From: Hirudinaria manillensis
Taxonomy: Eukaryota; Annelida; Clitellata; Hirudinida; Hirudinidae
Assembly (NCBI GenBank): GCA_034509925.1
Contig: CM067536.1
Span: 3,334,501 to 3,398,500, forward strand
Direction: 5' to 3'
Length of the DNA stretch: 64,000 bases
In this document: positions 40,901 through 53,232 of the stretch, piece after piece
Position numbering within the stretch: the first letter of the stretch is position 1
Layout: each line of letters begins with the position of its first letter
The notes under the pieces: generated by a model
Database searches by the model: none
Told to the model about the DNA's origin: nothing
The model's input: only the letters and a program-made list of their open reading frames with translations
Translations under genes and position numbers: made by a program

Positions 40901-40904
40901 GTAT

Positions 40905-41474
40905 CTTCATTAACTTATCTCCCATGATTGGCCAAACAATTATATAATGGCCAATGCAAAGATATGCACCATTGGTAACAAGATGTCTAAAATTTTAAAT
41001 TATTATTCACTGTTCATTATTATATAATTTTAAATTATAATTATTATTATTCGGCTAAATTAATTGATTATTAGAGCGAGAAATGATAATATTAATATTA
41101 AACGGATCAGAAAATTATTTTATATGCTTTGTTTCTTGATATGAAAATTTAATCGAGGTAAAAAACATGATGTCAAGTGTCGCCAATTTAAAAAAAAAAC
41201 GTGTTACCATTATTACTAATTACGTGACCCGATGTGGAATCTCATAAATTATTATCAATCATATCTTTATCTCGTCGATTGGTTCGTCTCAAATTTTTCT
41301 AAATTTTCCCTCCTAAATTCTCAACGTAACAGTGCATGAATGTCAATAAAACGTAATGTCGAACAACCTGGATATAATGTTGCATCTGGATTAGTTATCG
41401 GTAGATTAATACGGCAATAACATTTAAGAGCAAAATAGTGTTTATTCAAGAAAGATTTCCTGGGAAGATTTTGT
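40905..41474. other. 3' flank of gene C, no gene seen
   Basis: AT-rich; contains the gene C polyadenylation signal at its right edge and nothing else recognised. Confidence 0.6.
41441..41446 (-). terminator. Polyadenylation signal of gene C
   Basis: AATAAA on the minus strand, about 30 bp after the gene C stop codon. Confidence 0.6.
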
Positions 41475-44187
41475 TTAGTGAATGTATATTTTAACTTCTG
41501 CCAGGCTAATAGCACCTGATGTGGATTTAACGATAACAAATCTTCCAAATAGCGGATTGGAACATTTGAAGGCAATTAGAGTCTTCGTAGGTATCACACC
41601 CTGATCAGAGACAGTAATACACTTGTGAGAATATTCGAATTGGGGATCTTGAGCATAATCATGTTGGGAGACCAGAACTTCAAAGTTTTTGAGATATCGG
41701 GCATCTGAAAATTGTTTTTATTTAAATAGTCAATCAACTGATGTAATAAATTATAATAACGAGTTTGTACTTGTGTAGTCGTGACTGCTGACTATCGTCA
41801 ATCCTGCCACGTGATAGTTTACACCGAGGTCTGCCTGCCACCATGCGTGCTGCCAGTATTGGTTTGGAACAGCAATAGAAAATGTTTCATCCTTTCCATC
41901 GATTGCATATTCGGCCTGGTGGGAACCGTAAGTTGAACTTTGAATTGCCCTGTGAATAGTACTTTCTCTGCCCGCTGTTTTGTCTCTGATATCTATAAAT
42001 GTTAATTTCATGGCTCTGTAAGGTTTAATATCGCATTCCCCAAAGGTTTACGAAAAGTTAATCATAAAAATATGAAGCATCAAGTAGTTCTTACTTATGG
42101 GATTGTTGTTGCTGCTGTTGCTTGGGTTGTTGGGATGATAAATTTGGCCATTGTTGTAGCAATTAGGGCTGTTTTGGCCATTCCTTACACAGTCATTTAC
42201 ATCATTTCCAGGTGGATTGTTGTTTCCATCGACATAATTTTTAGGAATCCAGTCTCCTCGTTCTGAGTAAATATTCACCTCAGCAATGGAAATTGCGTCA
42301 GGTCTAATTAGTGCACCTGGCTTCCTCTTGATCAAGACGGAACGACCTCTGAATTTCTGGGGGCAGACGATGATTATCTTGTGATTGGCAGGGATGGACA
42401 CGTTGCGATTGCCATGTTCACCGCATTTAACAACATTGTTTTGATTGGAGTCCGATTGCGCTGCTATGCCTACCTCTATTTCTTGCAAATAATCAGAATC
42501 TGTGGAAATCACAATAAATATTAATTTTTATTTTTCATTTAAATGATCATGCTAATTGTGCAATGTACAATCCGCTAATTTTCTTTAAAACTTAATTTAA
42601 AGTCGTCCTTCGAATCTTTATTAATTTATGATATTTATTTATTAATTTATAATATTTATTTACGAGAATTGTATTAAACTCAACTTTTGTCAAGTCATAC
42701 TTTTATAGAATGTTGATTTAAAATTACAACGATGGATATTTTGAAGTGAACATGAAATTAACACGTTTTCTCATCGAGAATTACTATGAAATACCTGGAT
42801 AATTGTGACTGCTTATCAGTTCAACTCCGGCAACATCAACCTCTTGATTGAAATTAATCCTCCACCATCCTATAGTATCTGTTGGATTGTTGGCATCGCA
42901 TCGGACGCATGCAACTGAGTAAGTGTTGAAATTTCCGTCGATAGCAAGACTGGAGTAATGGTTGTTCCACGTTCCAACTTGGGTGGTTGTGGCGCCATTT
43001 AAATTCAGTTTGTTCGCTATTACAATTAGAAATAAATTGAATTTTTTTTTGTAATTGAAGAATTAATTTAAAATGTGAGTACGCTAATTAAATTTTAATG
43101 CTATCGAGTAAAATACTCTTTTGCGTTATCATAAATTATGTTAAATGTTATCATAAACATGGCTGGGTTTACCTCCAGCATTGTCGTCGGTTGCCCTCTA
43201 CAGCAGGAGCGCGAGCCTTAGACTGCCACTTACATGGCGGTGGACCTGGAAGCGAAAGGGTTCAGAGTTGACCTCTTCCCAATAGAAGTTGGCGCAAGGG
43301 GCGTAGTCGGCAAGTCGACTTACGCTTTCCTCCCGAAATTAGGCCTATCTAGCCGAGAAAGAACGAAGACGATGACAAAGATGTCGGAAGCGGCGGAGGC
43401 AGCTTCGTTCTGGATCTGGCAAATGAGAGGCAAGGAAACATCTTCGGATGCCATAGCGAAAGGATCGGAGAAAGCCGCCGATCTCCGGTCAGAATAAATC
43501 CACCAAAGTAGTTCATCGCCCGAGAGGCGCGGAGCCGGTGACGGAAATGTCTGTTACCGAGCGCCGCTGCAAAGAAAATTTAAAGCCCAAGTCGATACTG
43601 TTGGGCGGCAGGGATGACGGAAAGAAGGCCACTGAGAGTCATTGGGGCTAGGTGGCGTCGCTTCAGCGACTGAGTGCAGCGACGAAAGAAGCCAACGAGA
43701 GCTTTCAGTAGTCGCTCCAGTCTGGCACGTGATGGCATAAAGAGGCCAATGAGAGCCTTCCAAAGCCTAAGCTTCGAGTCCGCACAATGGAAACCGACAG
43801 GGACATCCGGCTGATCACCGGATGCGGCCCACCCCCGGAGAACGTCAGGGGTTTCAAAGGGCCGAAACGTTCGAAGATGGGGGACCTTCTCTGAGGATCC
43901 CTGTCGGAAAGCTCCGAGGAGGAGTTTCCAGCATTTAAATGTTAACATAATTAATTTACAAAAATGTTAGTGCATTAAAACTTGAGTACTCTTTAAATAT
44001 TTGGAATAAATTGGTATTTTATGAAATTTATTTAAAACGAATCATTTAGAGTGATTTATAAACGTATTGCATGAGTAGTAACGATTATATCAATTGATAT
44101 GATATTAGACTATTTATTACCTGACGCTACATCAGAGTTCATCCAGAGAAGTATATTTATTATGAAAAATTTCAATATCTGATCCAT
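41475..44187 (-). CDS. Gene C: secreted protein with two fucolectin-type F5/8C domains (381 aa)
   Basis: Five exons: 44187-44121 (signal peptide, hydrophobic FFIINILLW, end DVAS), 43016-42795, 42499-42095, 41992-41771 and 41704-41475. All four introns are phase 1 with GT-AG ends, and the sum is 382 codons including TAA. Domain 1 covers about 23-175: NLNGATTTQVG, then LAIDGNFNTYS, WWRINFNQEVDVAGVELIS, and an FRGRSVLI...ISIAEVNIY end. Domain 2 covers about 240-380 (AIQSSTYGSHQAEYAIDGKD, WWQADLGVNYHVAGLTIVSS, SLAEVKIYIH end). An Asn/Pro-rich linker (about 185-231) joins them. Fucolectin-like F5/8C domains bind fucosylated glycans in fish and invertebrate lectins; binding here is inferred. No transmembrane segment. 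An R2-type LINE fragment lies in intron 1. Exons 2 and 4 are the same length (222 bp), so the domains arose by duplication. Confidence 0.82.
43157..43934 (+). mobile_element. R2-type LINE, 5'-truncated copy with internal deletion, in intron 1 of gene C
   Basis: It begins with a piece matching the reverse complement of about 17872-17968 of the larger copy. It then jumps to the C-terminal endonuclease region (43234-43497: AVDLEAKGFRVDLFPIEVGA to the stop), the GC-rich 3' UTR and the 70-bp terminal repeat. It is flanked by TTAAATGTTATCATAA (43141-43156) and a 15/16 match at 43935-43950, a target-site duplication. Confidence 0.88.
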
Positions 44188-44329
44188 CTTCTCTAAAAAT
44201 AAATTCAATTTTTTTTCTTCGTAATAAAATCTGCAAGGAAAATTGAGTGATGATGTTACAGATGAATAAATAGCAATCATTTGATCCGACGATTTCCTTG
44301 TTTTGCCTTTCGTGTGCAAATCGAACGTC

Positions 44330-44337
44330 TTTATAAA
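44330..44337 (-). promoter_or_regulatory. Possible TATA box of gene C
   Basis: TTTATAAA, about 145 bp upstream of the ATG; a possible 5' UTR intron acceptor (CCTTGCAG) lies between. Confidence 0.3.
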
Positions 44338-44824
44338 CTTTAGGATTGTTTACTTAATATCGTATTTTTAGGGCGAAATAATTACATTTTTCTGCTTACA
44401 AACACCTGTTGTAAGTCGTATAGTGCAATTGAATAGTGTATTTGTTTTAACAAAAATTATGGTTATCAAAAGATTGATAGATTAAACTATCAATTATTAT
44501 AATATAATCCAAGCCAATCGCTCACTCCTTTGATTTTGTTTTCTTTAAATTTTACTATTCCTCATTCATTTTCCTAGATATCATAGATGATTGTTGATTT
44601 TAGCTGATCATCTCAACTTCATGTTTCTCATATGATTTCGCTACTGTAAATAATAAATTAATTATTAATCTGTTCAACTAAATATTTGATCGTAAATATA
44701 TTCGATGAGCTAGGAAGATATGGCTTGAGTAAAGACTACACAGGACGGATCTATTAAAAAAGTACTCTATGTACACAATGCACTCAAAAGACGAACTAAA
44801 TAGAAATAGTATCAGTAAATATCT

Positions 44825-47800
44825 TTAATATCCTTTCTGATGGGATACGGTTTTGGCCATTTCAAAAGGTATCACATACTTGTTTTGTCTTTCTTCTTCC
44901 TCTTGATATTGGAGATTCTTATCTAAAAAAGAACAATTAAATCGCATTTCCGAATTTAAGCTTAACGAAAAATAAAAGTTGTCAATACCTTGAAAACGGC
45001 CAAGTGCAATTATAATGCACATAATAGCAGACGTGACCAAAGTGATCGTCAATTTCTGACCTTTCGACAAAGCTGGATCGCATTAAAAATAAAAAATGCT
45101 TTCAATTTGAAACTAACAACTAACTATCTGTATTCAGCAACAAACTTGCGATTGGCGGAAGGTCCTCTAACGGTTTTGCCATGTTTTTACAAGTACCGGG
45201 ACGATGGAAATCTTTACAAACATCTCCACCGTGAGGGCATTTGAGAAAGTTTAAAAGGCAAGTGTCTGAAACGTTTTTTTTGCAAACTATAATTGTAATC
45301 ACAAGCAAATTATCAAATCGAGTTCACTCGAGTTCACTTGAAATGTCAAAGGAAAATCTGTTGCTTGACCAAAGACCGAAACTTGAAAAAAAAACGCTAG
45401 AAACAAAAATAAATGGAATCATTTTCTGTCAAACCTTCATGACATTCTATGTCCCAAATTAACTTATAACCAATGCGGCATTTGCATTTGTATGATCCAG
45501 GAGTATTTATGCATATAGTTGACTCTGGATCGATACAACCACCTTTCAAACATTCGTCTTCGTCTGAAAACATTCGGGAAGCATTGATAATAAAGTTGGC
45601 ACTAATACTAAAATCGTAACATCTAAATAAAACTGTTCGCCTTCTTCAATGTCGGATGAATTCATATTTGTAGGATAACATCGTCCTTTTGGGCGGTTAA
45701 TCGCGCGACAAAACACTGCTAAACAGATTTCGAATGCGAGCATAAAATAACTTCGAGAGTTTAATAATTCACAAGAATTCTTGCAGATTTAATCTGTAAT
45801 TGTTGGTGGGCGACCTGCTATCTAATGTGAGAGTAAAGGCGATTAAGGTATTGTAACCACTACTTCTAATATGCCCTAACAAGGCTGGAGCTCTGCAAAC
45901 ATGTCACAAATTACTACTTGTAACGCCTTAAACTTCTGCTAAGCCGATTTCATTAGACTCAGCAATGAATTCGGCAAGATTAACATTACTTTTTAATTAA
46001 TTAAAATGATTGAGCTACTGAAAATGAGCTGCAAGATATTCATATGTTAAAATAACATTTTACAGTGTAACTCACCCACACAGACACCAGCATGTGAAAT
46101 GTAACCATCATTGCATAAGCATTTATAAGATCCTTTGCTATTGATACAACTTGATAAATTAGAGTTGCAAGGGTTTTTACTACATTCATCTTTATCTGCA
46201 TATTTATTCATAAAGTCAATTATTCATGACCATTCTTTACTTGGTATTAAATTATGATATTCTTAACTTAAAATTAAAGAAAATCAATTTTAAACCTCTA
46301 CATCCAGAATATATCGAATAACCAAATTTATATCCGAGCTTGCAGAAGCATTCAGAATAGAAATTATTTCCAATTTGAAATTCTTTGCATTCCGATTCCC
46401 TGCATCCGCCATTGTTCGCTGAGCAGTCTTCAACAATTAATTGAAAAATCATAAACATAAAATAGCAAAAAAAAATAAATAAAATAAGTGAAAATCAAAC
46501 TCCTAATATTGCATCTCTTTCCAACCATTCCCTCTTTGCAGAGACCATCATCGCAAAGTCCAGCGTCATTAAGGGGACCAGAAAGGCATTGAAAGATATC
46601 ATCGTAAGATTTCTCCAAACCAGGAATAAAATTGACTTAAATAGTTACTTTATCGTTATTTTTGGTAGAAGTTGATGAAGAGGTTTGAAATTACTCGAAT
46701 AAACTTCAACAACTAGTTCATCGCAAATCTGACCAGAACTGCAATTTGCGGTGCAATCGCCTTTCAGTTGATTGATCAATCCTTCCTTTGCTACCGAACA
46801 TTTGCACACACCAAGCTTTGCAGGAGAATAATTATTAACATCAATTGAACCAAAATTATAGTCGAGCGTTAAAATAAGAGATATGGACCTAGGAAACAAG
46901 AAATAAATAATTAGAACAAAGCAGCTGTGCCAACAGCAATAAGCGTTTATAAGGAAGCACCTCATTAGATTACACGTTTCGGGATTGTATGCATCAAAAC
47001 CTTTCAAATTATTTATAATATTATTTACAGGAAACTGATCATCTTAGAAGAATCGTAAGTATATTAAAAGACGGTTCTGATCGATCAGAAAAATGTAAAT
47101 ATAAATTTAATATAAAATATAAATTTGCTTTTTTCATGTTATCGTTATACCTAGGTATTCAATTCTCTGATGTTTATTAGATATGGTAGCATTTTGTTTT
47201 TAAAAGGTGGTCTTTGGTCACGTGCCAAAAGCATTTAGATGCGTTTCTTTCATCCAAATGTTTGGATTCATACTTGACTATTACAGCCATCCATTGCAAA
47301 ATTAGCTGATTAGGGTTTGTCATCAAGTTGCATTTTATCTTTGAAATTATATGTACCTCGACCGACATGAAACCATATGCTTCCCTTTCACAAGCTAACT
47401 GGCACAAATAAGTCAGACTTTTATTTGGATTGAGTAATCCGCCGGACAAACATCCCCGATAATATGGCAATACTTTAAATGTAAATATTAATATGTACTA
47501 ATAGATACATGTTAATAACTAAATCGTTCATTTCGTATCTTTTCAAAAAGTGCACAATTCTGATGCATTTGTTGACAAAAGGAAAATTTAAGTTACTCGA
47601 ATATACGGCATATAAGTTGATGCCTCCACATGAGTGATTTGAATCACTGCATAAAAGGTCACACTTTGATGAAGACCATCTAGCATCTACGATGTTTCCA
47701 CAGTGACACGTTTCTCTATTCTGAATTTAAAGTATTGCAACACTTAACGTGCCTAATTCTAACTTAACTTAATTCTTAACTAAGCCTAATTCCGGTTAGT

Positions 47801-48387
47801 ATTTTAGTTCACTTACTTTTACGGCAATAAATGGAACCCGATACTTTTTACAGGCAGTCGCGCAACCCAAAAACGATGGAATTTTAAATGTTACCTTTCT
47901 GCTGTCCTTAAATTTATAATAGCACCCAACGAAGATTTCAAAAGGTAAAGCTGTGTAATAAATTATGTATTAGAATTTATAGCTAGCAATTTAAATTGGG
48001 TGTACTTGTACATTCTAATATAAAACACTCGTTACTCGTTATTAGGTAACTCAGACAACTCCCAGATAATAAGCAAATTTCAGCATTTTTAACAATTATA
48101 GATCCAAAGTAATATTCTACTACAATATTTGGCCAACAAAGTTGATTTTCACATTAATATGAAATGCCAAGTTTATTTAAATGCTGTCCGAACATTTAAA
48201 ATAACCCTTTGTTTAACGTAAACCAGCACATTGTGAAATTTCAAACAAATCGAATAGCATATTTTAAAGCAGACACCTTTGCATTTGAAAAATATATCAA
48301 TGTAAATTATGATAATCTACCTCCGATTTGTGAATGGCTCAAAATAAATATAGCTAGAAAAATGACGAACTCTGGCAATTTATTCAT
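44825..48387 (-). CDS. Gene D: WSC-WSC-EGF type I membrane receptor (459 aa)
   Basis: Twelve exons: 48387-48321, 47950-47817, 47720-47597, 47472-47357, 46815-46695, 46635-46501, 46427-46296, 46195-46076, 45563-45435, 45265-45146, 45072-44989 and 44922-44825. All junctions keep frame; total 460 codons including TAA. Domains: signal peptide 1-22; WSC 23-108 (FVGCYYKF...TCHCG) and 109-187 (YYRGCLS...VCKCS); EGF-like 188-232 and 233-276; calcium-binding EGFs 277-316 (DKDEC) and 317-359 (DEDEC); Cys-containing module 360-399; transmembrane 400-427 (ITLVTSAIMCIIIALG). The short charged tail 428-459 holds three Tyr, without a clear ITIM or ITAM. There is no phosphatase domain. Probably a surface protein binding glycans or protein ligands; ligand unknown. 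Confidence 0.82.
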
Positions 48388-49389
48388 ATTTGATTTGCTT
48401 TAGTAAACAATTTTTTGAAATAAAAATTTTTCGGATTTCTAGGATATTCGGTTACTTAAATTTATGAATAGCGCTATGGGAATTTCCATGTTGTGTATTG
48501 TAAAATGACGCAGGGCGTAGTTTGGTTAGAACTTTTAAAGCATGCCTTACACTTCACTTTAAAAGAAATTGTAGAACAATTTATAAATGCATGAATATTC
48601 GTAATAAAAATGTTCTCGATCATTTAAAATTCAGTTAACTCAAAGATATGCAAAATGCAGATAGTGCTGGTAATAATATATTAGCAGAAGGTTTTTTTTT
48701 CTTTTCTTAAAAGTATTCCCTTCAAAAATTTGAACGCAAATTAAGATTAAAGATTAGTTATGGAATTTATTTTTCAATTTGATATAAAATAAGTAATCAA
48801 TTCTATTTTGACAACGTTTTCAAACTATCCGCAGCTACTTCTTCCATATATTTAATGTATTTAATGGACTAATTCACGATTTTGCTTATCAGTTAAAGCA
48901 TCAAAATCAGTTAAGCATCAATCTTGGCTCAGTCTTTATTCACGTCCGAATTAAATTATAATCCTGGAAGAATTCGAGATCAATATTTCATAAATCTGCG
49001 CATTTGTTAGTCAACACTTCTGTTCTAGGAAGGCATAATTTGCTTTCTTTATGAAAATCTTCGAAGTATATTTTGTACGAGCAGTAAACGAGTTTTTCAA
49101 AAAAGTTTATTTATAAATTTCTTGGAAATTCGTCAGCATTTCTCTTAATGAGCAGGAAAGAAATATTTTAATGGAATAATACCAAACAGTGGATAGTGTA
49201 ATACAACTTGCTGACGCTAAGAAATTTAAAATAGTAAAATTTTAAAGTTCATAGTATTTTACCATAGTAAAAATATTTTATAAATCCATAAACTATTCGA
49301 ACACATAAAATTTGACATTTTTCATTGAACATTCGAACAAGTTCAAGGAGAAACTCCGTTCTAAAGTTGGTATCGCATAATAAAGCGAC
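48388..49389. other. Intergenic region between genes D and E
   Basis: Contains the promoter side of gene D and the 3' flank of gene E. AT-rich, no exon or repeat recognised. Confidence 0.6.
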
Positions 49390-52360
49390 TTATTTATTTA
49401 TCTGATCAAGCGATCGTTCACTTCCTTTTCGAGAGCTAGTTCCATCCGTTTCACCGATAACGCTGCCAGTAATACTAAGATTAACTGAGCGCTTCTTGCC
49501 GATTGCTGAGAAAGTCGAATAGAAAGGGCAATAAATCAGGTTTCGTCAAAAATTAAAAACTTTGAATCTACCTTTGATTGCTAAAAAGGATATGCCGCAA
49601 ACAATTAGTCCCACAAATAGGTAGGCGAGTGACTCGACTGATCCTAAGGATACATTTCCTAAAAGAATAATTTAAAATTGAACGTCGTAAAATGTGAAAC
49701 TGTAACGTGGAGCTAATGAAACTAAAATGAAATCGACCAGGTAGTTGGGCTCCCTTGTTACTTAGTTTGTTGGTACTCTTGTTAGACTTCGCTCTTTGAA
49801 GTCGACATCTGAAGAAGCCTTTGACCCTATGGCAATCAGTGTCATTGCAAGTAAAGAGTTGCTTGCTGCAATGCTCTGCAGTGCGAGACAAATCAATTAC
49901 GAAGAAGCTCTTTCAAAAATAACTTTATGTCAATGTTGTCATACCCGTGTCACACTTGGCGACAAAGTGTTTTGGAGCGCAGACGCACATGTACGATTTG
50001 AAGGTGTTGACACAGTTTTCCGTGTTTTCCATGCAAGGATTATCTTCACATTCATCCACGTCTTAAAGAAAAAACATTTTTACGGTGAACGCATTGACAC
50101 ATAAATAATTGCTGTTATAAATAATTGACATCGCATCGTTGCACATCGAGATCTATCGAAACAATAGAGAGATAAAAACATTAATAAAAAAATGTAGATT
50201 CATTTACAAAGTGCTAATCCTCGAGAGCACTTGTTCCAAGCAAGTTGGGTTTCGAACATACATTGCAACAATGCCAATTACCAATTACCATGGTGTGCAT
50301 AGGAATTCTTGCTCAGACGAACAAATAAAAAAAGTTTTATGGTAGACATCTCCGACTAACCCATGCATGTTTCGAACAATGTCAAGCTTTGCGTGAGTCC
50401 CTTTTTACAGAGACATTCCGAAATTTGGGTTCCCCCAAAAGTTGTCGGTGAGCACTGGTGCTCACCACAATCGCCGTTGTTTGAGTTGCAGTCTTTGATG
50501 GAAGTATAAATTGATTTATGTATCGTGAACGATGGGTGGTGATATCGAAGGTGATAAGATGGATAAACCTCTTCGATCGCACCTAGTGCCTTTCCATCCA
50601 GGTTTGCAATGGGCAACTGTACATTCGCCATTGAATGAAACCACTTCGTTATTGCAGTGAAATATATCGGTAAAGCGTTTTTTCAAACCAGGAAAAAAGT
50701 TGACTTGGAAACAAACATTAATTGATGACAAATATTTTCGAGAAAATCTTTGAATCACCAATGAAGTTCTAAAGTACTTGAAAAGACTGGAACCATTCCG
50801 CACGTCATAGAGAGGAGGCAGTCATTAAGACAAGTCCTTGTCAAGTTTGTTCTTTCTTCATAATCTCTTATTGAGCAGGAACAGTGTCGAACCTTCAAAA
50901 TAAATTTCTGCATTTGCAGGTACCTCTTTTGCTAATTATTTGCAACGCTTTCTTATTAGTACATTAGTAAGTAAAGTAAGAAAGAGCTGTTATTCATAGC
51001 ATATTATGCATGGTTATCTTGGTTGTTATTTTTGATTGACCATTACAAAATTACCATTAGCAGAGCATCATTGAAAGCAATTGGTAATATCAAGCAAAGG
51101 TCAAATATTGAAAAGTTGGTTGAGATTGATACAAATGTTCGTGAACAAGCATAATTCATTCAAAATAAGTGAATAAAAAAAGCGTATTTTGAAATAAATA
51201 CTCGTTCACTCAAGGTATTATAACCATGGTCTGTGCAACTTCTATCACATGCATCCGAAACGCCATGAACAAAGCACCCTATGTAAACGGGGACATCTGT
51301 ATTATTAGTAATTAAAAATAATTAGCAATAATTTATAGACAACGATAGGGACTTGAAATCAAAATTAATAATTTCATCACCAATACTAGAAAAAATATTG
51401 TTTATACAACAATCTTTTTATAACGTAAAAAAGCGGAAACACTTTAAAGTTTGATGAATTCGATAAACAATAACTGGAAAACAATGTTCTTTTCTCATAC
51501 AATTTTTTTTTATTAATCTGTTGGGAAATATTGAAAATGTTGACCTGAAAAAACTGAATAAAAACCGACTCCACCGCACATTTCACCACCACTAGCGCAA
51601 GGCAAGTCGCAGTTCGATGTTAACGTCCTTGACTGTGTGATATTTCCGCAATAGCAGGCCATTCCGTCCTGCAAATGAAAACAAGCGTCACCTACTTCGC
51701 GTTCATATTGATTAAATAGTTATGCATTACATATTTATTAAAAACTTGAATCACAATCTAATCTACCCTGATGCCGACAAAATGAATTAATTGACCAGAA
51801 CAAGCATCCAGGCAGAAAGCTGCTGATTGAATGGCCATCGGAGTTTCAGTTAGAATCAAAAAATGTTTAAAACATCCCAAGTAAAGGGGTGCCGCAGGAC
51901 ACAGAACTGACATGTGGAAAAGTTTCAAGAACTTTTTTTATTGAATTGTTTAATTATCAGAAACAAATATGTCCCCATTAAAAAAAATATTTATTAGCTA
52001 GAGCGCCAATTGGATCACAGAATTGCTTCGGTAAAACATTAGCTAAGTGTCGTGTTCACTTCCCTTATCTATCTGCTTTGCAACAGTCTCCCAAAGGGAG
52101 AAAATGATACTCTGTCGAACATAAATGAAACATAAATGCAGTAACAGTTATTTGCAAAAATTATACATAAAGTATGGCTTATTGAAATTTCATAATTCAC
52201 AATTTCAGAAAAATTAAAATTCCCAGACCGATTAAAATTCTCAATTTATTTATTCCTCAGAGTGTTCAAGTATAACGAATTTATTGAATAACAGTCAATG
52301 CTTACATATCGTTTGGTAGTCGGTCAGAAATATGATCGCCATTAATATTACGCGAGGCAT
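49390..52360 (-). CDS. Gene E: WSC-WSC-EGF type I membrane receptor (409 aa)
   Basis: Eleven exons: 52360-52306, 51906-51767, 51668-51545, 51296-51202, 50892-50778, 50703-50569, 50492-50361, 50061-49945, 49875-49762, 49658-49572 and 49505-49390. Total 410 codons with TAA. Signal peptide 1-18; WSC 19-106 (LYLGCFKHF...ACYCG) and 107-176 (VYIGCFVHG...HCSCS); EGF-like 177-221 and 222-265; calcium-binding EGF 266-304 (DVDEC); EGF-like 305-342; transmembrane about 350-368 (LAYLFVGLIVCGISFLA); Ser/Thr/Lys-rich tail 372-409 without Tyr. Exon lengths 124, 135 and 132 equal those of gene D. Two points are less sure: the donor of the WSC2 first-half exon (51202) and the 3' end of exon 9 (49762, or 49777). 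Tails of D and E are unrelated, so the receptors may signal through different partners. Confidence 0.78.
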
Positions 52361-52711
52361 CTCCAATTTTCAAATCTAGTTTTTACATAAACAATTACTT
52401 GCTGATAATATCATGCTTACAAAAGTTACAGTAAATTGGAATCGATGCTAAAAAAGTTAATCATTAAGTATTTAAAGAGTGTTATATTTCGTTACAAGCT
52501 TTATTGCTTGTGTGATTAACTGATTGAAATAAACTTATATTTTCTATGACGTAAATAACGCACATTAAAGAAAAACAAACAATACATAAACATCGAATCT
52601 TTAAAATCTTTAATCTCGTTTCCAAGGCATTTTGGTGAATTTAAAAATCTGATACGAATTATTTAACGGAAAAAAATATTGATGTAATTCTCGTTCTTAA
52701 ACGAATTAATA
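52361..52711. other. Gene E upstream region, no gene seen
   Basis: AT-rich, presumably holds the gene E promoter. Confidence 0.5.
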
Positions 52712-52930
52712 TGAGGCCAGGTTTATTGAAAGAATTCAGTTAATATAACTGGATTATATGAGTTTATATACTCTGCTATCTCTCCGTCTGCTCTCACAGA
52801 CCATTTGTTACCTTAAACTAATGAAAAACTTTAAAACCAAAGTCTATGAATATCATACCTAAAAATTATGAAATTAATTAATCGTAATATAATTGTCTAG
52901 TTATGGTTATAATAAACATACCTGTTCTAA
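52712..52930 (-). repeat. Relic of a SAP-family LTR
   Basis: Pieces in order match the SAP LTR: GGCCAGGTTTATTGAAAG, CTCTCACAGACCATTTGTTA, AACCAAAGTCTATGAATA and ATTAATTAATCGTAATATAA. Heavily mutated; much older than the other copies. Confidence 0.5.
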
Positions 52931-53109
52931 TTATATGTATTCATTATATTTAAAAATATAATTATTTATTAACATTTGTAAAAAGAACATTAATTATTAA
53001 ATAAACAGTATTAAATATATAAATAGAAATTCTTACAACAACAATAATAACGATAAATTGTGCCGTGACGATGTGAAGTTCTAAAGAGCTGATACGAACA
53101 AACACCCTA

Positions 53110-53156
53110 AAGTATGAGAAGAGGAAAATTTGCATAATAATAATAATGCAATAATG

Positions 53157-53194
<38 letters not shown>

Positions 53195-53232
53195 TAATAA
53201 TAATAATAGTAGTAGAAGTAATAATAATAAAT
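53110..53232. repeat. (TAA/ATA)n microsatellite
   Basis: Long interrupted run of ATA/TAA triplets with a short TAG variant block. Confidence 0.95.

Noticed and set aside
38962-40904. Solo gypsy LTR and SAP copy 4 read as one composite with inverted outer LTRs and GTAT on both sides
   Set aside because: The solo LTR has its own GTAT on both sides and unrelated sequence separates it from the SAP element, so two events are simpler.
48209-48403. 64-codon + strand ORF
   Set aside because: It is the reverse complement of the signal-peptide exon and intron of gene D; the minus reading explains start, hydrophobic core and donor.
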